Assembly: GCA_016285245.1 (NCBI GenBank)
Contig: JAEEQH010000006.1
Coordinates: 1 to 64,000, forward strand
Length of the DNA: 64,000 nucleotides
Reading direction: 5' to 3'
Source: Prevotella sp.
GTDB taxonomy: Bacteria; Bacteroidota; Bacteroidia; Bacteroidales; Bacteroidaceae
The position numbers and the translations under genes were made by a program. This document shows positions 16,742 through 23,974 of the stretch, piece after piece; position 1 is the stretch's first letter; each line of letters starts with the position of its first letter. The notes beneath the pieces are model-generated. The model was not told the DNA's origin. It made no database searches and was given only the letters and a program-made list of their open reading frames with translations.

Positions 16742-16787
16742 CGGAATTTCCTATTTTTCTTCCTTGTCGAAATAATTCCACGGTCGG

Positions 16788-17624
16788 TCAAACCGCGGCG
16801 AGAGCCAGCGAGTGGAACTTGGACTCGGGGCTGTCGGCACGGCTGGGGACGACGCAGGGGCAGAGGGTGCCCTGGAGGACGCCGGCGGTCCTGGCGTAGG
16901 CAAAGAGGGTGAGGGTCTTGTAGAAGACGTTGCCGGCGACGATGTCGGGGAAGATGAGGGCGTCGGCTTGGCCGTCGATGGCGGAGCGGATGCTCTTCTC
17001 GCGGAGGCTGACGGCGTCGAGCGACGTCTTCAGGTCCAGCGGGCCGTCGATGATGCAGCGGCCGAACTTGCCGGTCTGGGCCTCGGCGATGATCTGTAGG
17101 TAGTCCTTGGTGTAGGGGAAGGTCTTCTCGCTGACCTTCTCGGCACAGTGGATGAGGGCGATGCGCGGCTCCTCGATGCCCAGGGCGTGACAGGCGTAGT
17201 TGACGTAGCCTATCTGCTGGCGGCGCTGTGCCCCGGAGGGTACGGGGATGACGGCGGCATCGGTGAAGAACAGCAGCTTCTCGTATTTCGGAATCTCGGC
17301 CACGCAGATATGTGTCAGCACACGGCCCGGCCGCAGGATGCCCTGCTCCTTGTCGAGGATGGCACGCAACAGGGTGTCGGTGTTCAGCAGACCCTTCATC
17401 AGGATGTCGGCCTCGCCGGCCTTGCACATAGCCACGGCACGGCGGGCACAGTCGTCCTTGTCGTCACCGTCGACATAGATGGGCTCGATGAACCCCATCT
17501 CGCGCCCTTTCTCAACGGCATAGCGTGTCGACGCGTCGTCGGCGCAGACCACGGCCACGCGTTTCCTGCCGCCGCGCTGCTGCAGGAAGCGTGTCAGGTC
17601 GTTGAGGGTCTTGATGGGCGACAT
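16788..17624 (-). CDS. ptb: Phosphate butyryl/acetyltransferase family enzyme
   Basis: A 278-residue protein of the phosphate acetyl/butyryltransferase family, which exchanges CoA and phosphate on short acyl groups. Typical segments are EADILMKGLLNTDTLLRAIL (from about residue 71), LTHICVAEIPKYEKLLFFTDAAVIP (103-127, in two parts) and a final ADALIFPDIVAGNVFYKTLT. The length fits Ptb better than Pta. It starts 15 nt after the outer-membrane barrel gene, so the two are probably co-transcribed. No butyrate kinase gene lies beside it, which is unusual for ptb. The substrate (butyryl, propionyl or branched acyl) cannot be read from the sequence. Confidence 0.85.
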   Translation of the reverse strand: MSPIKTLNDLTRFLQQRGGRKRVAVVCADDASTRYAVEKGREMGFIEPIYVDGDDKDDCARRAVAMCKAGEADILMKGLLNTDTLLRAILDKEQGILRPGRVLTHICVAEIPKYEKLLFFTDAAVIPVPSGAQRRQQIGYVNYACHALGIEEPRIALIHCAEKVSEKTFPYTKDYLQIIAEAQTGKFGRCIIDGPLDLKTSLDAVSLREKSIRSAIDGQADALIFPDIVAGNVFYKTLTLFAYARTAGVLQGTLCPCVVPSRADSPESKFHSLALAAV

Positions 17625-17639
17625 AAGCGTACAATATTA

Positions 17640-18305
17640 TTACTTACCGAGCTGGTAGCCCAGGCTGAGCTGGATGACGCGGTGGTGCGTGGCGGCCATA
17701 CCGTCGAGCTTGCTGATGCTTGTCAGTCCGAAGTTGTAGCGCAGGTCTACACGCCACTGGTCGAAGTCGTAGGAGAGGCCCACGGGGACGGCAATGTCGA
17801 AGGGCTTGTAGACGGAACCGCTGGTGGACGACTTTAGCCAGACACCGTTGGGATGGGACGCGTCCTCGATGAACGACTCGTAGGACTGCTTCTTATTGAA
17901 AGCATAGCCAGCCTGCAGACCAGCCTTCACAGCCAGTCCTTTCACGACATAGTAGTTGAGCAGAACGGGGACGCAGACCTCGTGGAACGTCGACGTGAAG
18001 CCCTTCTGGAACTCAATATCCTTGTACTTGTTGCCCTGCAGCGAGTAGAGCAGTCCGACGCTGAGCGACATGGGCTGGCTCAGCTGGTACTCCCCCTCGA
18101 TACCGGCCACGGCACCGATGCGGTAGGTCTGCTCCATCTTCTGAGCATCGGATACTCCCTCAACCCAATGATAACACACATCGCCGCCTATCGTGGCCAG
18201 GTTGATACCCACCTTCGGCATGAAAGTCAGTTTACCCACCTCGTGTTGAGCAAAGCCATGAACCGAGGCGAGAAGCATGACTGCAGAAAGTAGAAATTTC
18301 TTCAT
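17640..18305 (-). CDS. Outer-membrane beta-barrel protein
   Basis: A 221-residue protein with a signal peptide (MKKFLLSAVMLLASVHGFAQ) and alternating beta-strands such as KVGINLATIGGD, VGLLYSLQGNKYK, PVLLNYYVVKGLAVKAGLQAG and WRVDLRYNFGLTSI, ending in VIQLSLGYQLGK. This is the small outer-membrane barrel (OMP_b-brl_2/PorT-like) layout common in Bacteroidota. It is the first gene of a pair with the phosphotransacylase and is divergent from an AraC regulator. Function unknown. Confidence 0.8.
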   Translation of the reverse strand: MKKFLLSAVMLLASVHGFAQHEVGKLTFMPKVGINLATIGGDVCYHWVEGVSDAQKMEQTYRIGAVAGIEGEYQLSQPMSLSVGLLYSLQGNKYKDIEFQKGFTSTFHEVCVPVLLNYYVVKGLAVKAGLQAGYAFNKKQSYESFIEDASHPNGVWLKSSTSGSVYKPFDIAVPVGLSYDFDQWRVDLRYNFGLTSISKLDGMAATHHRVIQLSLGYQLGK

Positions 18306-18356
18306 ATTTTAAAAACGCGTTATTTTTCTGAATAAAACGTAAATTCTTCCAAATTA

Positions 18357-18388
18357 TTGCGCGAAATAAAGATAAATATGTATCTTTG
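18357..18388 (+). promoter_or_regulatory. Promoter of the AraC-family gene
   Basis: TTG at 18357-18359 and -7 TATCTTTG at 18381-18388, with 21 bp between. The -7 box overlaps a TTG that could be mistaken for an earlier start, so translation must begin at the ATG at 18410. Confidence 0.75.
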
Positions 18389-18409
18389 CACGAAGAAAAC
18401 ACGAACATT

Positions 18410-19288
18410 ATGGGAAAACAGACTATTCCAGAGACTAGCATGGCACTTGCCAAGCAGTGGGAGAACAGTGGATCGCTTGACGACGATCTCCTGTTGCTCG
18501 ACCGCATGAACGAGGTTCCGTTCCCCCGTGAGCCCCGCCGTATGAATTTTATTCTCATCGCCCTCTGCACGGGCGGTCAGGTACGCTACACCATGGACAC
18601 GCAGGAGCTCGTGGTGAACCCCGGCGACATCCTTATTGCCGGTGAGCGACACGTCATTGACAACTACGAGGCGACGCCCGACGTGTCGGGACTCTGCTTC
18701 ATCGTCAGCGTGAAGTTCTTCCAGGAGGTCATCAAGACCGTCAACGACTCATCGGCGCTGTTCCTCTTCTCGCGACGCTTCCCCGTGCTACACCTGAAGG
18801 AGCGCGACCAGGCGGTGTTCAAGGAGTATTTCTCCGTCATCCGCACGAAGCTCCAGAACACCGAGAACCACTTCCGCCGCGACCTCATCCGCACCCTGCT
18901 GCTGGCGATGTTCTACGACCTGAGCAACGTCATCTACCACTTCCAGCAGGAGGCTGAGCACCACCGCTCACGCGCCGACGTCGTCTTCACGCGCTTCATC
19001 AAGCTCGTCGAGGACAACTGCCGCCACGAGCGCCGCGTCAGCTGGTATGCCGGGCAGCTGGACATCACGCCGAAGTACCTCTCGGAGTGTATCAAGCGCG
19101 CCAGCCGCCGCACGCCCAACGAGTGGATAGACAGCTACGTCACCATGGAGCTACGCGTGATGCTGAAGAACTCCACGAAGAGCATCCGCGAGATTGCCGA
19201 GGAGATGAACTTCGCCAACCAGTCGTTCCTCGGCAAGTACTTCAAGGAGCACATCGGCATGAGTCCATCGCAGTATCGCCGCAGTTAA
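18410..19288 (+). CDS. AraC-family transcriptional regulator
   Basis: A 292-residue regulator. The N-terminal half is a cupin-like sensor domain (RYTMDTQELVVNPGDILIAG, about residues 58-77). The C-terminal 100 residues are an AraC double helix-turn-helix, with VSWYAGQLDITPKYLSECIK as the first and SIREIAEEMNFANQSFLGKY as the second, ending GMSPSQYRRS. It is divergent from the barrel-ptb pair, which is a natural candidate target. The start is set by the promoter just upstream. No effector can be inferred. Confidence 0.9.
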   Translation: MGKQTIPETSMALAKQWENSGSLDDDLLLLDRMNEVPFPREPRRMNFILIALCTGGQVRYTMDTQELVVNPGDILIAGERHVIDNYEATPDVSGLCFIVSVKFFQEVIKTVNDSSALFLFSRRFPVLHLKERDQAVFKEYFSVIRTKLQNTENHFRRDLIRTLLLAMFYDLSNVIYHFQQEAEHHRSRADVVFTRFIKLVEDNCRHERRVSWYAGQLDITPKYLSECIKRASRRTPNEWIDSYVTMELRVMLKNSTKSIREIAEEMNFANQSFLGKYFKEHIGMSPSQYRRS

Positions 19289-19304
19289 GAAACAATCAAA
19301 AACG

Positions 19305-19372
19305 AAAATCTTCAAAAATCTGACATAAATAAGCCTCTCGAAAGCCATTTGTGCAAGATTTTTGAAGATTTT
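19305..19372. repeat. 17-bp perfect inverted repeat
   Basis: AAAATCTTCAAAAATCT (19305-19321) and its exact complement (19356-19372) flank a 34-nt spacer, between the AraC gene and the helicase. It ends with TTTTTG, so it could act as a terminator for the AraC gene or as a control element in the helicase leader. Confidence 0.75.
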
Positions 19373-19408
19373 TGTTCAACTTAGCGTGTTATACTTACCC
19401 ATACTTCT

Positions 19409-21310
19409 ATGAAGACATTCGAAGAACTGGGCGTCAGCGCAGAGATACGCCGCGCCATTGAAGAGATGGGGTTCGTACAGCCAACACCCGTACAGGAGGC
19501 TGTCATCCCGCAGTTGCTGGAAAGCCGTCGCGACATCATTGCGCTGGCACAGACGGGCACCGGCAAGACGGCCGCCTTCGGCATACCCCTGCTGCAGCGG
19601 CTGCCCGCCGACCGTGACGACGACCGCAAGCCCGCGGCACTCATCCTCTCGCCGACGCGTGAGCTGTGTCTCCAGATAACCGACGACCTGAAGGACTTCA
19701 GCCGCTACATGGGCCATATCCATATCGAGGCCGTCTACGGCGGAGCGAACATCGGCCAGCAGATACGTGCCCTGAAGAACGGCGCACACATCATCGTGGC
19801 AACGCCGGGACGACTGCTGGACCTGATGAACCGCGGCGTGGCACACCTCGACGAGGTGCGCAATATTGTACTCGACGAGGCCGACGAGATGCTGAACATG
19901 GGATTCTCCGAAGCCATCAACGCCGTCTTCGAGGCTCTGCCCGAGGAGCACTCCACGCTGATGTTCTCGGCCACGATGAGCCGCGAGGTGGAGCGTGTGG
20001 CACGTCAGTACCTGCACGATGCCCAGGAGACGGTCGTCGGCAGCCGTAACGAGGGCGCCGAGAACGTGAACCACATCTATTATATGGTACACGCGAAGGA
20101 TAAGTACCTCGCCCTGAAGCGCATCGTGGACTACAACCCCCGCATCTTCGCCATCATCTTCTGTCGCACGAAGCTCGAGACGCAGGAGGTGGCCGACAAG
20201 CTGATTCGCGACGGCTACAATGCCGAGGCCCTGCATGGCGACCTCTCACAGCAGCAGCGCGACCTGACGATGCAGAAGTTCCGCCAGCATACCGTCCAGC
20301 TGCTCGTGGCCACCGACGTGGCGGCACGCGGCCTGGATGTCGACGACCTGACGCACGTCATCAACTACGGACTGCCCGACGACATCGAGAACTACACCCA
20401 CCGCTCCGGCCGTACCGGTCGTGCCGGCAAGAAGGGCACGAGCATCTCCATCGTCCACACGAAGGAGAAGTTCAAGATACGCAACATCGAAAAAGTCATC
20501 GGCAAGGAGTTTGTCGAGGCCGACATCCCGCAGGCCGAGGAGATCTGCAAGAAGCAGCTCTACAAGGTGATGGACCAGATTGTGAAGACCGACGTCAACG
20601 ACGACGAGATAGCCCCGTTCATTGCCGACATCAACCGTTACTTCGAGTTTATTGACAAGGACGAGATTATCAAGAAGATTGTCTCGCTGGAGTTCGGTAA
20701 GTTCCTGGCCTACTATGCCGACGCACCGGAGATAGAGAAGCCCGTCGAGATGAGCAACAAGAAGGGCAAGGGCGGTGGCAAGTGGCAGACCGACGGCAGC
20801 GGCGACAAGTGGCAGACCGACCGCCAGAAGATGCAGAACAAGGCACAGAAGGGCTACAAGCGACTGTTCATCAATCTCGGTAAGAAGGACGGCTTCTTCC
20901 CTGGCGTGCTCATGCAGACGCTGAACCGCTATGTCGGTGGCCGGCAGGAGGTGGGACACATCGACCTGCTCGACACCTTCAGCTACTTCGACGTGCCCGA
21001 GCGCGACGCCCGCAAGGTGGCCTCACAGCTCACCGGCATCCGCTTCAAGGGGCGCCAGGTGCGTTGTAACGATGCCGACGAGGGTAACGGTGGTGCCCCC
21101 AAGACTAAGAATGACACCAAGAATGACTTCCAAAATGACCGAATCCATCGGAAAAACGACCGAATTCATCGGAAGAATGACCGCTTTTCCGGAGACTCAG
21201 GGGATTGGCGCGAGCTGATGGGAAAAGCGCCGCGAAAGCTGAAGGGCGAAGAGCCCGACTTCTCGGAAGACGGTTGGGCTATGCGCAAACCCCGCAAGAA
21301 GAAAAAGTAG
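19409..21310 (+). CDS. DEAD-box ATP-dependent RNA helicase
   Basis: A 633-residue helicase with all core motifs: Q-motif (GFVQPTPVQ, about 22-30), Walker A AQTGTGKT, PTRELCLQI, the DEAD box in VLDEADEMLNMGF, SAT, and HRSGRTGRAG. The C-terminal region from about residue 480 (YKRLFINLGKKDGFFPG...GRQVRC) matches the DbpA RNA-binding domain, so it is a DeaD/CsdA-type protein likely acting on rRNA or mRNA structure. The tail carries a KND-rich stretch with a 21-nt tandem repeat. The inverted repeat at 19305 lies in the upstream region. Confidence 0.93.
   Translation: MKTFEELGVSAEIRRAIEEMGFVQPTPVQEAVIPQLLESRRDIIALAQTGTGKTAAFGIPLLQRLPADRDDDRKPAALILSPTRELCLQITDDLKDFSRYMGHIHIEAVYGGANIGQQIRALKNGAHIIVATPGRLLDLMNRGVAHLDEVRNIVLDEADEMLNMGFSEAINAVFEALPEEHSTLMFSATMSREVERVARQYLHDAQETVVGSRNEGAENVNHIYYMVHAKDKYLALKRIVDYNPRIFAIIFCRTKLETQEVADKLIRDGYNAEALHGDLSQQQRDLTMQKFRQHTVQLLVATDVAARGLDVDDLTHVINYGLPDDIENYTHRSGRTGRAGKKGTSISIVHTKEKFKIRNIEKVIGKEFVEADIPQAEEICKKQLYKVMDQIVKTDVNDDEIAPFIADINRYFEFIDKDEIIKKIVSLEFGKFLAYYADAPEIEKPVEMSNKKGKGGGKWQTDGSGDKWQTDRQKMQNKAQKGYKRLFINLGKKDGFFPGVLMQTLNRYVGGRQEVGHIDLLDTFSYFDVPERDARKVASQLTGIRFKGRQVRCNDADEGNGGAPKTKNDTKNDFQNDRIHRKNDRIHRKNDRFSGDSGDWRELMGKAPRKLKGEEPDFSEDGWAMRKPRKKKK
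21134..21175 (+). repeat. Two 21-nt tandem units in the helicase tail
   Basis: Two adjacent 21-nt units (21134-21154, 21155-21175) each encode NDRIHRK. They differ at three positions, all third codon positions and all synonymous. A partial third unit (NDRF) follows. Confidence 0.9.
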
Positions 21311-21340
21311 TTCTTCTGTCTTGTAATCCTCGCGAAAAAC

Positions 21341-23971
21341 TTAGTACGGCGAGATGTTGTTCAGCTCCTGTAGCTGCTCGGCATTATACGGCTCGCGGAG
21401 CAATCCCCGCAGGGCATTATAGATAATGTGGAGCTCGGGGTGGAAGTCGTCAGAATGCATATATTCCAGGACGCTGCGATAGAACTGGCGTCCCTCGACG
21501 TAGGATGACGCCTGCTCCAGGTCGGACATCATGATCAGCAGACGCCCTTTTCCGATGCTGTACTCCAGCGCTAACGCCAGCTTGTGGTTGCGCTCCACGT
21601 TGTCGATGACCTGTATCAGGGGCTTGAAGGCCTCCCAGCGGTCCATGATGAGCGGCCGCGAGTGTTTCAGCACGGGGAACCACTGCCAGTTCGTGTGCTC
21701 CTGAGTGGGGAAGCTGCGGAAGAGCGGGTGTTGCGGCTGACAGAGAATGCCCAGCGTGCCCGGCGACACCGCTTTCTTGTTGTTCTCGCAGATGGTCTTG
21801 AACATCCGGTAGTTCCAGTAGTCGGTCTGGAACAGCGGTCCGACGGTGTTCCCAGCGAACTCCGTGCTGTCGGGCATCAGCAGGACGGAGGCGCCTTCCA
21901 TCAATTTTTCGCCGATTTCATCGGTCATTTGGTGCGCAATGATGATACCGCGCTTCAGACTGTCCAGGTGGCTCTCCTCGGGATAGGACCACAGGTCGTA
22001 GATGTTCGCGGGGGCGTTGTACGACAGTCTCAGTTGCAGGCGGTAGTGCCCGGCACGGTCGCTGACGCCGATGGGCACGCGGAGCGAACTGACGTCGATG
22101 AGACCCTCGTCGCTGCTGTCAATCACCCAGTGGCCTAACTTCACCGCCTTCCAGAGAATGTAGCCGCTGCTGTACACCTTCTCGCAGCGCTCCAGTCGCC
22201 AGTAGAGCGTGTCGCCCCGCAGGGAGCGTCCGCTATAGTTCGCTACCTGCACTTTTCCATAGATGCCTTCTTCGTTGGTGAAGCATAGCTTGTCGGCCAC
22301 GAAGAGTGCCACTTTGTCTGAGCAGAAGCCACGCCACTCTTCGGGTTTGATGATGCGCTTGCTGTCCATGAAAGCGTCGAGCATGCCGACGTAGGCGGAG
22401 CCCTGCCCGGGATAGTCCTGGATATCGAGCAGCTGGAAACCCGCCATGTTCGGCGTCCGCAGGTCCATCTCGATGTCCTGTTTATAGAGTAGGGCGGCCC
22501 AGCGGCCCGAGGCGCGGTGGAAGTCGTCGCTCTGCTGCAGCATGTTGTTCTCTGCCAGCCGCTGGCGGAACACCTCCATATTATAAGGATAGAGCACGCC
22601 GGTGTATTTGTTGATCTCCCGGAAATTGGGATAAATCTGGAACTGTCCCGTCTCGTGCGAGATGACGGGTACCGACGAGCGGCTGCAGGCCTCGGCAAAG
22701 TTCATCGAGGTGTTGGGGTGGCAGTGGTTGATGACGCCGCCCTCGAAAGCATCGGCAAAGGAGAAAGAACCGCGCGTGTGGGTGTTGTAGGCACCCCATG
22801 CCTCGCCGCCGACGCGACAGGTGGTAAAGTAGTCCATGCCCGGTTTCACACCCTGATAGCCTAAGTAGTAGTTCGAGCCGAAGGTGTAGAGCTTGTCGGG
22901 GGCTATGCGGCGGAAATCAGCGATGAAATCGGCCATTTTGTCGATGCTGCCCCATAGCTCGTTGCCCAAGGCGAACATCCGGAACGACGGGTGGTGACCG
23001 TACCACCGCAGGATGTTCTCGCCCTCTTTGTGGAGAAACTGCATGAGCACCGTGTCCTCGGCGTTGAAGTCGCCCCAGAACGGCAGCTCGGGCTGCAGGA
23101 TGATACCGGCCTCGTCGGCAGCCAGGAAGGCTGCTTCCGGCGGACACCAGGAATGGAAGCGCACGTGGTTGAGGCCATAGTCCTTGCATTTCTGCATATA
23201 GGCTTGCCACGAGGCGAGGTCCATGGGGACGTGGCCGGTCAGCGGCCACACGCAGGCATCGTGGCGGCCACGCAGGAACAGGCGGTGGCCGGCAGCATCG
23301 TAGAAGTGGTGGTCGCGGACGGTGATAGCGGAGAGTGAATGGTGCTCCTGGGAGTTTTGGGACTCCTGGGAGTTCTCAGAAATCTGGGAAATGGTGGCGT
23401 TGATGAGCTCTATCCGACCGATAATGCCGTTCCAGTTCGTCTGTGTGTCTTCGGTATAGGCGTGGCTGCTGGCATAGAGCTGTTCGGGTACGCCGCTGCT
23501 GTTGTCGATCATGACGGCCAGCTCGTGGCGGCCAGGCGTCAGCTGCAGCGTGAGGTCAAAGACCTGAGGTGTGGAGATATCGTTGGAGGTCCCGCAGCGA
23601 CGGCCGTCGACATAGACCTCCGAGGGTTTCGTGCGCTCAAAAAACAATGTGACGGGCTGTCCCTTCCAGCTGTCGGGAATGACGACGGTGCGCCTGTACC
23701 ACGCGCGACCTTTATAAGAAAAGAGGCGTGATAGGTGTGTCGTTTCTCCTTTCCACTCCAGGGCATGACCGCGACGGTTCGTGTCGGTGGTTCCCGGCAG
23801 CAGGACGCTGTCCGTGAACAGCGACTCGGGGCGTACAAGACGTTGCTCATCGAGTGCGAACGCCCACTTGCCGCTGAGGTCGAGCCGATGCTGTCCAGTT
23901 AGCGTCTTGGACTGTTGGGCTGACAACGGCAGGGCGAACAGCGCGGTCAGGAGGAGAAGGGCTCTTGTCAT
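21341..23971 (-). CDS. Glycoside hydrolase family 2 enzyme
   Basis: An 876-residue secreted enzyme (signal peptide MTRALLLLTALFALPLSAQ). It has a sugar-binding jelly-roll (about 25-190; WYRRTVVIP, VYVDGRRCG), an immunoglobulin-like linker, and a TIM barrel with HVRFHSWCPPEAAF. The predicted acid/base is Glu338 (FALGNELWG) and the nucleophile Glu440 (ISHETGQF). The C-terminal 300 residues are less conserved. Many GH2 enzymes are beta-galactosidases, beta-mannosidases or beta-glucuronidases; the substrate is not decidable here. A linker (about 195-211, SQISENSQESQNSQEHH) derives from a nucleotide repeat. It is the last gene of the operon, 3 nt after the S46 peptidase. Confidence 0.88.
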   Translation of the reverse strand: MTRALLLLTALFALPLSAQQSKTLTGQHRLDLSGKWAFALDEQRLVRPESLFTDSVLLPGTTDTNRRGHALEWKGETTHLSRLFSYKGRAWYRRTVVIPDSWKGQPVTLFFERTKPSEVYVDGRRCGTSNDISTPQVFDLTLQLTPGRHELAVMIDNSSGVPEQLYASSHAYTEDTQTNWNGIIGRIELINATISQISENSQESQNSQEHHSLSAITVRDHHFYDAAGHRLFLRGRHDACVWPLTGHVPMDLASWQAYMQKCKDYGLNHVRFHSWCPPEAAFLAADEAGIILQPELPFWGDFNAEDTVLMQFLHKEGENILRWYGHHPSFRMFALGNELWGSIDKMADFIADFRRIAPDKLYTFGSNYYLGYQGVKPGMDYFTTCRVGGEAWGAYNTHTRGSFSFADAFEGGVINHCHPNTSMNFAEACSRSSVPVISHETGQFQIYPNFREINKYTGVLYPYNMEVFRQRLAENNMLQQSDDFHRASGRWAALLYKQDIEMDLRTPNMAGFQLLDIQDYPGQGSAYVGMLDAFMDSKRIIKPEEWRGFCSDKVALFVADKLCFTNEEGIYGKVQVANYSGRSLRGDTLYWRLERCEKVYSSGYILWKAVKLGHWVIDSSDEGLIDVSSLRVPIGVSDRAGHYRLQLRLSYNAPANIYDLWSYPEESHLDSLKRGIIIAHQMTDEIGEKLMEGASVLLMPDSTEFAGNTVGPLFQTDYWNYRMFKTICENNKKAVSPGTLGILCQPQHPLFRSFPTQEHTNWQWFPVLKHSRPLIMDRWEAFKPLIQVIDNVERNHKLALALEYSIGKGRLLIMMSDLEQASSYVEGRQFYRSVLEYMHSDDFHPELHIIYNALRGLLREPYNAEQLQELNNISPY
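23345..23374 (-). repeat. Direct repeat encoding a Ser/Gln linker in GH2
   Basis: The 12-mer CTCCTGGGAGTT occurs at 23345-23356 and again at 23363-23374, in phase 18 nt apart. On the coding strand this gives the NSQE repeats between the sugar-binding and catalytic parts. Confidence 0.8.
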
Positions 23972-23974
23972 GGT

